A stretch of DNA of 64,000 bases from Arthrobacter sp. ERGS1:01 (GCF_001281315.1 NZ_CP012479.1:434001-498000); one strand, 5' to 3'; shown: positions 37,795 to 50,227, counted from the first letter of the stretch. A program made the numbers and translations. Notes: generated from the sequence alone by a model not told the origin.

Positions 37795-38753
37795 ATGACA
37801 CGCAACACATTCCGCCCGCTGGCCATAGTTGTTGTGAACTATGCGTCCCACGAGTTGTTGGGACAAAACCTGGCCGCCGTGGCGGAGGGGACGCCGGACG
37901 CCGATGTGGTGGTGGTGGACAGCTTTTCCGGCGCCGCGGAACAGCAAGCGGTCACGGCGCTCGCCGCCGGGCACGGCTGGCACGTGGTGACCACGGAGGA
38001 AAACGTCGGTTTTGGGGTGGGCATGAACCTGGGCGTGGCCGCGGCCAGGGCCAGGGGTGCGGAGGCGTTCCTGCTGCTGAACCCCGACGCCGTCATCCCG
38101 GCCGAAAGCCTGGCGACGTTGCGGGCGGAGCTTGAAAAGAGCCCCCTGACACTTTTGGCCCCGACCATTTACGACGCCGGCGGCCGGGTCTGGTTCGACG
38201 GCGCCGACGTCGACCTGGACAGCGGCGAGACGCGGTCGGTGCACCGGCGCACCGGGAATGAGCGCGTCCATCCCTGGCTCACGGGGCCTGCCTGTTGGTG
38301 GGCGTGGAACTGTGGGAGCTCGTGGACGGTTTTGACGACCGTTACTTCTTGTACTGGGAGGACGTGGACCTGTCCTTCCGCGTGTGCCGGGCCGGGGGAG
38401 CTCTCCGTGTGGTGGCCGGGGCCACGGCCGTCCATGATGAAGGCGGCACCCATCCGGGAGCGGCGGGCGCCGGCGCGTCCCGGGCCAAATCGAATCTTTA
38501 CTATTACTACAACATCCGCAACAGGCTGTTGTTCGCGGCACTCAACCTGCCCAATGACGATCGCGTTCGGTGGCGGCGGCGTGCCGGCGGAGCGGCGTAT
38601 CAAATCCTCTTGCGCGGGGGCAGGCGCCAATTCCTGCGCCCGTCAGGACCGCTGGGTGCGGGCCTGAAGGGCACCCGCGACGGCCTGGCGATGATGCGGG
38701 CCCTGGGTGGGAAGCAGCGTCTGGGAATATACCGCAAATCTTTCCCGGAGTGA
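37795..38753 (+). pseudogene. Glycosyltransferase family 2 (rhamnosyltransferase-like), frame broken
   Basis: The first 165 or so residues form a normal GT2 start (LAIVVVNYASHELLGQNL, VVVDSFSG, ENVGFGVGMNLG, FLLLNPDAVIP). At 38283-38286 the frame leaves homology, and the rest (ELWELVDGFDDRYFLYWEDV, LSFRVCRAGG, NIRNRLLFAALN) continues in the next frame to 38753. One additional G in the GGGG run restores LTGACLLVGVELWE, giving a protein of about 319 residues typical of WbbL-type rhamnosyltransferases. As read, a 290-residue chimera with a nonsense tail would be made. The cause is sequencing error or slipped-strand variation. The rml genes nearby could supply dTDP-rhamnose. Confidence 0.85.
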
Positions 38754-38781
38754 TTGAAAAGCAAGTCTGTTCGCGTATTGT
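38754..38781 (+). promoter_or_regulatory. Sigma-70-type promoter upstream of the Wzz/BY-kinase-like gene
   Basis: TTGAAA (38754-38759) and TATTGT (38776-38781) are separated by 16 bases, 37 bases before the ATG at 38819. AAGGGG seven bases before that start is a good ribosome site. Confidence 0.5.
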
Positions 38782-38818
38782 CGGGAAAAGGCATTGAGCC
38801 GCAAAAAGGGGTGCAGTT

Positions 38819-40252
38819 ATGGAGCTGTCCGATTATCTGGGTACCGTTCGACGGTACGCGATTGTGATTGTGGTGATCGCCTTTTTGGGCGCCAGTGCCG
38901 GCTTCGCCCTGGCCCGCCACACCACCCCCATGTATAAGGCAACCAGCAGCATTTTTGTGGCTGCTGCGGGCGGGGAAAACATCACCGACCTGGTCCAGGG
39001 GTCAACGTTCACGCAAAACCTCATCCAGTCCTACGCCGCCCTGGCCCAGATGCCCTCGGTCCTCCAGCCGGTCATCACGAAGCTTGGTTTGGACGAGACC
39101 CCGGCGGAGTTGGCGAAATCGGTTTCCGCGGATGCGCCGCTCAATACCGTCATCATCGACATCACGGTGGTTGACGAATCCCCGGAAACGGCGGCAAAGG
39201 TGGCCAATGCCGTCTCCGTTTCGCTGGCAACCGTTGCGCAGTCGCTCTCGCCCAAGCGCTCGGACAGCACGCCGGCGGTCCTGATGACGCCCATTGCAAC
39301 GGCAAGCGTTCCCGTCGCGGCATTTTCCCCCAACACCAAGCTGCTCGTCATCATCTGGGGCGCCGGCGCCCTGATCCTGGCCATTGGTTTTGTGTTGGGC
39401 CGGCGGGTGGTTGAAAACACCATCCGCTCGGAGCACGACCTCAAGCGTTCGGGCACGGTGCCGCTGCTTGGTTCCGTTCCGGACATCAGGGGCCTGGGCA
39501 CGCCTGAATCCGTCGCGCAGATGGTTGTCTCCGGGCAGCACGCCGACGCTTTCCGCCGCCTGGCCGACCACGTGGTCAACGCCAAAGCGGAGGGGCCCGT
39601 CCGTTCTGCCGTAGTCACCTCCATGAATGTCAATGACGGCAAGACGTTGGTGGCCCTGGGGCTGGCAGTTGCGCTTTCCGAGCACGCCCGGCGCGTGCTG
39701 TTGATCGACGCCGACCTCCGGCAGGGGCGGGCCAGTGCGGCCTGTGGATTGGGCAAGCGGCCCGGGCTGGGCGAGGTCCTGACGGGCAGCGCCACCATCG
39801 CCGGGCTGACGCGGCGCTGGGACGTCATTGATGTGCTGCCCGCCGGACGGTCCACCGCCAAGTCCAGCAAGCTCCTCAATTCCCCCGCGATGGAGGGTTT
39901 GATGGAACACCTGTTGGCCGAATACGATTTCGTCATCTGTGATTCGGCCGCCGTGCTGCCCGTGGCCGATACCTTCCCGCTGACCCGGCTGACCGACGGG
40001 GCCGTGGTGGTGGCGCGGGCCGGTAAGAGCCGGCGGGACGACGTCCACGAGACGCTCTGCTCCATTGAGGCGGTCAAGGGGCAGGTGCTCGGGACGGTGT
40101 TGAACCGGTCCGGGGCGAAGTTGTTCAAGATCCGTGGCCGCGTTGGCGGCGCCAACAGGGCCCCCAAGCACACCACCGAGGTCCGTGAGGCCCCCGCCAA
40201 GACGTCGGCGGCTGCCGCTGCCGCCGCCAAACAAGTGACCGCCCGCAAATGA
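38819..40252 (+). CDS. Wzz/BY-kinase-like chain-length regulator lacking canonical kinase motifs
   Basis: A 477-residue fusion of a Wzz chain-length domain (membrane segments at about 13-33 and 178-198) and a C-terminal MinD/BY-kinase-like domain. The Walker A position reads NVNDGKTL instead of the usual PGEGKST, Walker A' is VLLIDADLRQG, and the third motif reads FVICDSAAVL without the usual DSPP/DAPP. The C-terminus is Ala/Lys/Thr-rich and has no tyrosine cluster, unlike the paralogue at 54049-55530. It probably sets polymer length in the first EPS system, but autokinase activity is doubtful. It overlaps the next gene by ATGA. Confidence 0.85.
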   Translation: MELSDYLGTVRRYAIVIVVIAFLGASAGFALARHTTPMYKATSSIFVAAAGGENITDLVQGSTFTQNLIQSYAALAQMPSVLQPVITKLGLDETPAELAKSVSADAPLNTVIIDITVVDESPETAAKVANAVSVSLATVAQSLSPKRSDSTPAVLMTPIATASVPVAAFSPNTKLLVIIWGAGALILAIGFVLGRRVVENTIRSEHDLKRSGTVPLLGSVPDIRGLGTPESVAQMVVSGQHADAFRRLADHVVNAKAEGPVRSAVVTSMNVNDGKTLVALGLAVALSEHARRVLLIDADLRQGRASAACGLGKRPGLGEVLTGSATIAGLTRRWDVIDVLPAGRSTAKSSKLLNSPAMEGLMEHLLAEYDFVICDSAAVLPVADTFPLTRLTDGAVVVARAGKSRRDDVHETLCSIEAVKGQVLGTVLNRSGAKLFKIRGRVGGANRAPKHTTEVREAPAKTSAAAAAAAKQVTARK

Positions 40253-41508
40253 GCCTGCTGACGGCCGGCACCGAAACCACCGGGCGCCAGGACCGTTGGC
40301 GCCTGGCGACCATGGTGGCCGCGTTTGGCGTCCTGGTCCTGCTGGGCTGGCGGCAGCAGATCTACCACGGCATCACCATCGGTTACGTGCTCGCCTTCGC
40401 CCTGCTGCCGCTTTGGCTGCCCAGCATCCGACGCTTCAAGGGCCTGCCCACCTTCTTTGTGCTGGGCCTGGCCAGCCTGGCCTCGGGGTTCGTGCTGTAC
40501 AACTTCAACAAGGTCGACCACCAGGTGGACAGCAGCAAGATCATCATCAACCCCGCCATCCTGGTGGGTCTGCTGCTGACCGTGGGCGTGGTGCTGTGGG
40601 CCCGGAAAGTGCTGCCCGACTGGATGATTTGCTTCGGCTACGGCATGGGCCTGATGTTGGGGGTGGGCAATGACGCCGACGTGGCCACGAACCCCTGGAA
40701 GTTCGGCTATTCGCTGCCCGTGATCGTCATGGTGTTGGCGCTTGCCGGCCTGGCGGACGGCCGTTTGCGTGGACGACGTCGGCTGCTCTCGCTGGTGGCG
40801 CTGGCCGCCTTGGGTGCCTACTCGGGCCTGCATGACTCACGGTCGCTCTTTGCCATGTTGGCGCTTGTCATTGTCCTGGTGGGATGGCAGATGCTTCCCG
40901 CGGGGCGCAGCCAGCGGGCCGCGGTGGCCAGGACGCTGTTGAGTGCCGTGGCCGTGATCATCGTCGTCTACGAGGTGGGTTCCAGCCTTTTGGTGGATGG
41001 TTATCTGGGTGCCGCCGCGCAACAACGCTCCATCGCGCAAATCAACGAGTCGGGTTCACTGATCCTGGGCGGGCGGCCCGAAATGGCGGCGACTGTTGCC
41101 TTGTTCAATTTCCAGCCGGCGGGTTTTGGTGTGGGGATCGTCCCGTCCCTGCACGACATCGCGATCGCAAAGGCCGGCATGCTGGCCATCAACTACCAGC
41201 CAAACAACGGCTACGTTGAAAAATACATGTTTGGGTCCCAGTTTGAATTGCACTCGAGCACGGGGGACCTGTGGGTGTATTTCGGGCTCATGGGCCTGGT
41301 GCTGTCGGCCTTCATTATCTGGCTGATCCTGCGCTACGCCACGGTGGCGATCGTGAGCCGCGCGGGCCACGCGGTGGTCTTGTTCCTGGCCGTGATCACG
41401 TTGTGGAACATGTTCTTCAGCCCCCTGTATTCCTCCGTGACCATCCTGGGCCTGGCCGTGGGAATGGCGGCCCTGCCCCGAAGATCCAAGGAACCAAGTA
41501 AGGAATAG
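40249..41508 (+). CDS. Wzy-like polysaccharide polymerase (O-antigen ligase-type membrane protein)
   Basis: A 419-residue protein with about 10-12 membrane segments and a large loop near residues 245-330 (SLLVDGYLGAAAQQRSIAQI through HSSTGDLWVYFG). The loop contains the G-x-G pattern and conserved His/Glu region of O-antigen ligase/polymerase proteins. It starts in an ATGA overlap with the Wzz-like gene, as expected for a chain-length regulator and its polymerase. Identification as a polymerase rests on topology and context more than on sequence motifs. Confidence 0.8.
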   Translation: MSLLTAGTETTGRQDRWRLATMVAAFGVLVLLGWRQQIYHGITIGYVLAFALLPLWLPSIRRFKGLPTFFVLGLASLASGFVLYNFNKVDHQVDSSKIIINPAILVGLLLTVGVVLWARKVLPDWMICFGYGMGLMLGVGNDADVATNPWKFGYSLPVIVMVLALAGLADGRLRGRRRLLSLVALAALGAYSGLHDSRSLFAMLALVIVLVGWQMLPAGRSQRAAVARTLLSAVAVIIVVYEVGSSLLVDGYLGAAAQQRSIAQINESGSLILGGRPEMAATVALFNFQPAGFGVGIVPSLHDIAIAKAGMLAINYQPNNGYVEKYMFGSQFELHSSTGDLWVYFGLMGLVLSAFIIWLILRYATVAIVSRAGHAVVLFLAVITLWNMFFSPLYSSVTILGLAVGMAALPRRSKEPSKE

Positions 41509-41509
41509 G

Positions 41510-42046
41510 CTACGTGAGCGCCTCCGCTGCGTCGGCGTCGTCGTCCTCGAGGCCGCGTTTGCGCCTGGCCGGGACGCCGGCATAGACGCTGTTGCGCTCA
41601 CAGTCCGCGCTCACTACGGCGCCCGCCGCAATGACGCATCCGGGCCCAATGGTGACGCCGGGGAGGATCACGGCGCGGGCCCCGATCCAGCAGCCATCGC
41701 CAATCACCACGGGCAGCGCGTAGTTGGCTCCGGCGCGTTCCTGCGGCCCGGCAATGTGGTGCGAACCAGTGATGACCATGACCCCGGGACCGAACTGGAC
41801 CCGCGCGCCGATCGTGATCGCGGCCGAACCGTCAAGGAAGGCGTCGTAGTTGATGAAGCTTCCCCGGCCAATGCTGATGTCCGTGCCGCCAAAAAACGCC
41901 CGCCCCGCAATGGTGGACGGCGATGCGTTGATCCCGGCCGCACGCAAGGCCCGCCAGCGCTGGGATTCGGGCACCAGGGGCGAGGAGAGAAGGCCGTTGA
42001 CCAGCAAATCCCGGGCGGCGGTTGTCAGCGTCTGCTTGAGCCTCAT
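41510..42046 (-). CDS. Hexapeptide-repeat O-acetyltransferase
   Basis: A 178-residue left-handed beta-helix acyltransferase. Hexapeptide turns run through IGRGSFINYDAFLDGS, ITIGARVQFGPGVMVI, and VVIGDGCWIGARAVILPGVT to AAGAVVSADC, with the SHHIAG loop holding the likely catalytic His. It resembles maltose/galactoside O-acetyltransferases. It is convergent with the wzy gene, two bases apart, and likely acetylates an EPS sugar. Confidence 0.85.
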   Translation of the reverse strand: MRLKQTLTTAARDLLVNGLLSSPLVPESQRWRALRAAGINASPSTIAGRAFFGGTDISIGRGSFINYDAFLDGSAAITIGARVQFGPGVMVITGSHHIAGPQERAGANYALPVVIGDGCWIGARAVILPGVTIGPGCVIAAGAVVSADCERNSVYAGVPARRKRGLEDDDADAAEALT

Positions 42047-42094
42047 GGGCCGATCCTACACGCAGGAAATACCGCGGACACCGGGCATTAAACA

Positions 42095-42125
42095 GCTGTG
42101 GGACTTCACCTGGAAGTCCCACAGC
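42095..42125 (-). terminator. Terminator for the secreted beta-helix protein gene
   Basis: GCTGTGGGACTTC (42095-42107) pairs perfectly with GAAGTCCCACAGC (42113-42125) over a five-base loop. On the minus strand it is followed by TGTTTAAT, fitting the gene ending at 42181. Confidence 0.65.
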
Positions 42126-42180
42126 CGATTATTCAGTTCGTGTCAGGATTGCTCCTTGCACGGCTCCTTCAAGGAATCCC

Positions 42181-43938
42181 CTAGTGTGCCCAGAGGTAGG
42201 GGACGGCCGTCGTGCCGTCTGCCTGGAACACCTTCGGTGCCGTCTTGATGGTGTTGGTGTTCGGCCCGGCGTAGTTGGTGGGGGTCAGGATCGCGATCTT
42301 GACGCCAACGCCGATGGGGCCGGACTGGCTCGGGCTGATCCAGGTATCGGACTGGGCGCCGATGACGGTCAGGTTGCCGTCGCCCTGGTCGGACATGAAC
42401 TGGATCTGGATCCGGTCCTTGGCCCCGTACATCACCGGGTTGTGGTGGATGATGTTGAAGCTGCGCTCGTGGTTGATGCCAATCACGTTGCGGATGGACT
42501 GCAGGTTCCAGGTCTCGGCATTGTTGGACTGCCAGAACGTGGGCATGCCGTAGTTGGAATCGTGCGTGTACACGTTGTACAGCTTGGCGCCGTCGTGGCT
42601 GTTGTAGCCAATGGGGGAGGCGCCGACGATGTCGCCGGTCACGCGGGAAGCGTAGGTGTTGCCGGTCACGGCGTGGCCGTCGATTTCGACGTCGCGCGTG
42701 ATGGAGTTGCTGCCGCGCCACCAGTTAAGACCGAAGGTCTCGCCCGGGGGGAAGCCTGCGTTGCCCGGGATACCGGTGATCAGCAGGTTTGAAACCGTGG
42801 TGCCCGGCTTGGATTCGCCCACCATGATGCCGTTGTACAGGTGGCCCTGGGTGGTGCCCTGAAGCCAGAAGTTCGACAGGATCTGCGGCACGGTGCCATT
42901 GTTCATGCGCATGACGTACAGCTGGTTGGTGTCACCCGAGCCCTGGGCCGGAACCCAGCTGGCGTAGGTGGAGGTGTTGGCCTTCATGCGGATGATGGTG
43001 TCGCGGCCTTCGCCGACGATGCCCTTCACGGTGGAGGGGACTTCAATGGCCTTGGACTGGTCCTTGAAGTTGCTGACCTCGAAGACGCCGGCCGGCAGCT
43101 TGAGGATCTTGCCGGCCAGTGCCGGGTTCTGCAGCACGGCGTTGATGTCCTGGCCGGGCTTTGCAATGGAGGACCACTGTACCCAGTCCGGGTTGGCCGG
43201 CTGCGTGGGGGCGGTGGTCGGCGTCGGCGTGGGTGTTGCCGTCTGGGTGGGGGTAGCCGAAGCCGTCGGTGACGGCGTGGGCTTCTGGGACGGCGAGGCG
43301 GTGGCGCTCGGGGAGGCGCTGGCACTCGGGGACGCGGTCGGCTTGGCGCTGGCGCTCGGGGTGGGAACCGGTGCAGGGGCGGCGTCGGCGGAGGCGACGG
43401 CCCAGAACTTGGCACCCTCGGCGCTCCAGCCAGCGGCCTTCAACGCGGCCTGGTCGGCGGCGGTGGTGGCCATGCGGTGCATGCCGTTCTTTTGGAAACG
43501 GTAGATCGGGATGCCGCAGCTAAGCGGAGTGGGGGATGCGTAGAAGTCGATCTGCTGGCTCTTGTAGCCATACTTGCTCTGCGCGTCGGCGTACTCGGTG
43601 GAGTGGCCGTCGTCGGCAATCCACAGGAAGTCGTTGTTCTTGAACAAGCGGTACACGGGGACCAGGCCGGTGCCGGCCTTGGGGGCAGCGTTGAACAGCA
43701 CGCCGCCGCCGTCGGTGAAACCGTACTTGGTCTTGCCGTTTTGGATCTCGAGCTGGGATGAGCTCATCAACGAGGCACTGGTGCTCGGATTGACGCTGCT
43801 GAAGATATTGGTGTTCATTGCTGAACAAATGGTTGACTCTGAGACTGTCGGGGCAGTTGCCGCGTTAGCGGTCATGCCCACCAAGGGGACCGTGCTCAGT
43901 GCAAGCACCAAGCCCAGAAGGCGTGTGGATTTCTTCAC
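42181..43938 (-). CDS. Secreted DUF5648 plus beta-helix protein, putative polysaccharide-active enzyme
   Basis: A 585-residue exported protein. A Sec signal peptide (about 1-28, core LLGLVLALSTVPLVGMTANA) is followed by a DUF5648-type repeat region (about 70-185, with VYRLFKNNDFLWIADDGHSTEY and IYRFQKNGMHRMATT) of the kind that decorates secreted enzymes. A Pro/Ser/Thr linker spans about 190-245. The C-terminal domain, about 250-585, looks like a right-handed beta-helix (N-x-ITR-x-VEIDG-type rungs). Beta-helix enzymes of EPS loci are often lyases or hydrolases that trim the polymer. No catalytic residues can be named with confidence. GTG start at 43938. Confidence 0.8.
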   Translation of the reverse strand: MKKSTRLLGLVLALSTVPLVGMTANAATAPTVSESTICSAMNTNIFSSVNPSTSASLMSSSQLEIQNGKTKYGFTDGGGVLFNAAPKAGTGLVPVYRLFKNNDFLWIADDGHSTEYADAQSKYGYKSQQIDFYASPTPLSCGIPIYRFQKNGMHRMATTAADQAALKAAGWSAEGAKFWAVASADAAPAPVPTPSASAKPTASPSASASPSATASPSQKPTPSPTASATPTQTATPTPTPTTAPTQPANPDWVQWSSIAKPGQDINAVLQNPALAGKILKLPAGVFEVSNFKDQSKAIEVPSTVKGIVGEGRDTIIRMKANTSTYASWVPAQGSGDTNQLYVMRMNNGTVPQILSNFWLQGTTQGHLYNGIMVGESKPGTTVSNLLITGIPGNAGFPPGETFGLNWWRGSNSITRDVEIDGHAVTGNTYASRVTGDIVGASPIGYNSHDGAKLYNVYTHDSNYGMPTFWQSNNAETWNLQSIRNVIGINHERSFNIIHHNPVMYGAKDRIQIQFMSDQGDGNLTVIGAQSDTWISPSQSGPIGVGVKIAILTPTNYAGPNTNTIKTAPKVFQADGTTAVPYLWAH

Positions 43939-43957
43939 AAAAATAGTTCCTATTTTT
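43939..43957 (-). promoter_or_regulatory. Hairpin sequestering the ribosome-binding site of the secreted protein
   Basis: AAAAATAG (43939-43946) and CTATTTTT (43950-43957) form a perfect 8-bp hairpin with a 3-base loop. On the mRNA the AGGAA ribosome site lies in its stem and loop, one base before the GTG start. An A/U-rich stem here would be temperature- or factor-sensitive. Confidence 0.5.
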
Positions 43958-44287
43958 TGTTACAGCCTGCCTCCCAGCCACGCTGTATTTTGGGCACAGC
44001 CCTGTCCGTATGCAGGGTCCTGTGTCGAGTGAATATCGTGTATTCACTTACCAAGTCCAGCACAAAACAAACTTGCCGACGGGCGTCTGACCACGCCTGG
44101 CATTGGACACCCCCATTGGGTGAACGTGCTTCGCACATTGGGCAAGCGCTGAGCCCGCTTCCCAAGTCTGGACCTCTCGCCGCTGTTCGAAATTGAACCG
44201 TAGCGGACGATACTGATCACCAATTTATCACGGGACGGTAACGGAGCCGAACGGGTGATCGCTCAAAAGTGCCATAAAACACACAAA
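43958..44287. promoter_or_regulatory. Intergenic region between the secreted protein gene and rmlCD
   Basis: No coding frame with recognisable features. AGTGAATA (44028-44035) and TATTCACT (44041-44048) form a perfect 8-bp dyad with a five-base spacer, about 90 bases upstream of the secreted-protein start on the minus strand, where an operator would be expected. Nothing else stands out. Confidence 0.4.
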
Positions 44288-47646
<3,359 letters not shown>

Positions 47647-47731
47647 GGGCAGGCTTTGGCCGGGCTGCGCGGAATCAGTGCGATAATTAAGTGCATTGGA
47701 TGTGACTTATTTAGAAGGAGCGCGCGCTTTG

Positions 47732-49042
47732 GTGTTGAAATCCACTGACCACGACCACCAGGGGCCGTTGACCGACGCAGAAGTGCGCCGCATCCGCAAC
47801 GACTTCCCCATCCTTGACCAGCAGGTCAACGGCCGTGAGCTGGTGTACCTGGATTCCGGAGCCACCTCGCAAAAGCCCACCAGCGTCATGGAGGCGGAGC
47901 AGGAGTTCTACGAACAACGCAACTCCGCCGTGCACCGCGGCGCCCACACGCTGGCCGTTGCCGCCACCGATGTCTTTGAAGATGCCCGGGCCACGGTGGC
48001 CGCCTTCATCGGCGCCGACGACAACGAGCTTGTCTGGACGGCGAACGCCACGGCCGGGCTTAACCTGATCGCGTACTCCTTCGGCAATGCCAGCATTGGT
48101 GAGGTCCCCGCCGAGGCCCGGCAGTTCGCCGTCGGGCCCGGGGACGAGGTGCTGGTGACCGAGATGGAGCACCACGCCAACCTGATTCCCTGGCAGGAAC
48201 TGTGCCGGCGCACGGGTGCCACCTTGAAGTTCGTGCCGATCATGGACGACGGCACGCTGGACATGGAGGCCGCCGCCGCGCTGTTCACGGCCCGCACCAG
48301 GGTCTTCGCGTTCACCCACGTTTCCAACGTCACCGGCGTCATCAACCCCGTGGTGGAGCTGACCCGCATGGCGCACGACGTTGGCGCCCTGGTGGTGCTG
48401 GACGCCTGCCAATCCGCGCCGCACCTGGCACTCGACGTCAAGGCGCTTGACGTCGACTTTGCCGTATTCTCCGGGCACAAGATGCTGGCGCCCACGGGCA
48501 TTGGCGCCGTCTACGGCCGGGCCGAGTTGCTCGATGCCATGCCGCCGTTCCTGACCGGCGGCTCCATGATCACCACCGTCACGATGGAAAAGGCAGGCTA
48601 CCTGCCCTCGCCGCAGCGTTTCGAGGCCGGCACGCAGGCCATCTCGCAGGCCGCAGCACTTGCCGCGGCCGTGAACTACCTCAGTGAAACGGGCATGCAG
48701 CGGATCCACGAGTGGGAGGCCGCGCTGGGGCAGCGCCTCGTTGCCGGTCTTGAGGCGATCGACGGCATCCGCGTGCTGGGGCCGGCGTCCGGCACAGCCA
48801 GGGCCGGGCTTGCCGCGTTCGAGGTGGACGGGGTCCATGCGCACGACGTCGGCCAGTTCCTTGACGCCGCCGGCATCGCCGTCCGCGTGGGCCACCATTG
48901 CGCCCAGCCGCTGCACCGCCGGCTGGGATTGAACGCCTCCACCCGCGCCAGCACCTACTTGTACAACACCACCGAGGAGGTGGATGCGTTCCTGGCCGCC
49001 GTGGCGGGAGTGCGCCCCTACTTCGGCATTACGGGAGCCTAA
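47732..49042 (+). CDS. sufS: Cysteine desulfurase SufS
   Basis: A 436-residue class V aminotransferase using PLP. Features are EMEHHANLIPWQ, the PLP-binding Lys in FSGHKMLAPTGIG, and the catalytic Cys in RVGHHCAQPLHRRLG of group II desulfurases. It mobilises sulfur from cysteine for Fe-S cluster assembly with SufU, encoded three bases downstream. The GTG at 47732, eleven bases after AGGAG, is preferred; TTG starts at 47729 and 47696 are possible. It lies between the rml genes and the second EPS locus without functional relation to them. Confidence 0.93.
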   Translation: MLKSTDHDHQGPLTDAEVRRIRNDFPILDQQVNGRELVYLDSGATSQKPTSVMEAEQEFYEQRNSAVHRGAHTLAVAATDVFEDARATVAAFIGADDNELVWTANATAGLNLIAYSFGNASIGEVPAEARQFAVGPGDEVLVTEMEHHANLIPWQELCRRTGATLKFVPIMDDGTLDMEAAAALFTARTRVFAFTHVSNVTGVINPVVELTRMAHDVGALVVLDACQSAPHLALDVKALDVDFAVFSGHKMLAPTGIGAVYGRAELLDAMPPFLTGGSMITTVTMEKAGYLPSPQRFEAGTQAISQAAALAAAVNYLSETGMQRIHEWEAALGQRLVAGLEAIDGIRVLGPASGTARAGLAAFEVDGVHAHDVGQFLDAAGIAVRVGHHCAQPLHRRLGLNASTRASTYLYNTTEEVDAFLAAVAGVRPYFGITGA

Positions 49043-49045
49043 ACC

Positions 49046-49507
49046 ATGAGTTCACTGGATTCGCTGTACCAACAAATCATCCTGGAGCAGTCCAAGGCCC
49101 GCACGGGCGCCGACCTGGCGGACGACCAATTGCAGGGGCTCCACCTGCCGGACGGCGTGGGCCAATGCCACCAGCTCAACCCCGTGTGTGGCGATGAGAT
49201 CACCCTGCGCGTGGAGACTGCCGACGGCACCGTGCAGGGCATCCACTGGGCGGGGGACGGGTGCGCCATTTCCATGGCGTCCGCCTCCATCTTCGCCGAG
49301 CTGGCCGAGGGGCTGGGCGTGGCGGAGGTACACGGGTTGATTGACAACTTCCGCGAGGTGATGCGATCCCGCGGAAAACTGGAAGCGGACGAGGAAATCC
49401 TGGGGGACGCCGCAGCACTTTCGGGTGTTTCCAAATTCCCGGCCCGCGTCAAGTGCGCCATGCTGGCCTGGGTCGCCGCCGAGGACGCGCTGGCGCAGAC
49501 ACGCTAG
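49046..49507 (+). CDS. sufU: SufU sulfur-acceptor/Fe-S scaffold-like protein
   Basis: A 153-residue SufU. The three conserved cysteines, in NPVCGDE, GDGCAIS and RVKCAMLAW, plus the Asp of the CGDE motif form the zinc site that receives sulfur from SufS. The 18-20 residue insertion that separates SufU from IscU is present between the second and third Cys. ATG 49046, three bases after sufS. A strong terminator follows. Confidence 0.93.
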   Translation: MSSLDSLYQQIILEQSKARTGADLADDQLQGLHLPDGVGQCHQLNPVCGDEITLRVETADGTVQGIHWAGDGCAISMASASIFAELAEGLGVAEVHGLIDNFREVMRSRGKLEADEEILGDAAALSGVSKFPARVKCAMLAWVAAEDALAQTR

Positions 49508-49529
49508 AACCGCGCTGTCACGAACCAAG

Positions 49530-49558
49530 AAAGCCCGGAGCCAGTGGCTCCGGGCTTT
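49530..49558. terminator. Bidirectional terminator between sufU and the LAXTG protein gene
   Basis: AAAGCCCGGAGCC (49530-49542) pairs perfectly with GGCTCCGGGCTTT (49546-49558) over a three-base loop. A/T-rich ends on both strands allow use by both convergent genes. Confidence 0.85.
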
Positions 49559-49597
49559 CCTGAGTTTACGGGCGAACCCGAGAACTTCTTTGGTGTC

Positions 49598-50227
49598 TTA
49601 GACGTTTGCAGCGTTGCGGCTGCGACGGCGTGAAACCACCACGGTGCCAACGCCCGCGGCAAGTGCGCCGGCGCCAACGATCGACCAAACCAAAACGCCG
49701 GTGTCAATACCGGTGCTGGCGAGACCGCCGTTTTCGGTGCCGGCAACAACGCTGCCGGCTCCGTTGTTGCCGCCGGACAGGCCGGCTTCGGAGTCGAGGC
49801 TGGTGACAACCTTGACAACCTGGCTGACGGTAACGCCGGACGTACGTCCGGTGGCCGTCAGCGTGTGCGTGCCGGTTTCGTTCAGCGTGACTGACGTGCT
49901 GAAGGAACCGTCAGCAGCAGCAACAGTCGTGAAGGACTGCGATGCAGCGGGCTTGATGATGACGGGCACCGACATCGATGCGCCACCGCCCATGGAACCA
50001 ATTGCACCGCCTGCAACGGCGCTGGTCTGGGTGACCGTGATGTCAATGGTTTCACCGGCAGTGAAGCCGGAGCCACCGAAGGAGAGTGCCTGGCCGGGAA
50101 CCACGGTGCCGACTGAGACTACGGCAGAGGGTCCGGCCGGGTAGTCGGGAGCAGCCTGGGCTGCAACCGTCCCCACGGACAAGGTTAGGAGCCCGGCAAG
50201 TGCCAGGCTGGCGAGTGTTTTCTTCAT
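49598..50227 (-). CDS. Cell-wall-anchored surface protein with LAXTG sorting signal
   Basis: A 209-residue exported protein. The signal peptide (about 1-26) is KKTLASLALAGLLTLSVG. A single beta-sandwich domain resembling a bacterial Ig or carboxypeptidase-regulatory fold (about 30-145) follows, then a short Gly/Asn linker. The sorting signal is LASTG with a following hydrophobic segment (VLVWSIVGAGALAAG) and a RRRSR tail. The LAXTG form is recognised by class E sortases of actinobacteria. It is a likely abundant surface protein; its function is unknown. ATG start at 50227. Confidence 0.82.
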   Translation of the reverse strand: MKKTLASLALAGLLTLSVGTVAAQAAPDYPAGPSAVVSVGTVVPGQALSFGGSGFTAGETIDITVTQTSAVAGGAIGSMGGGASMSVPVIIKPAASQSFTTVAAADGSFSTSVTLNETGTHTLTATGRTSGVTVSQVVKVVTSLDSEAGLSGGNNGAGSVVAGTENGGLASTGIDTGVLVWSIVGAGALAAGVGTVVVSRRRSRNAANV

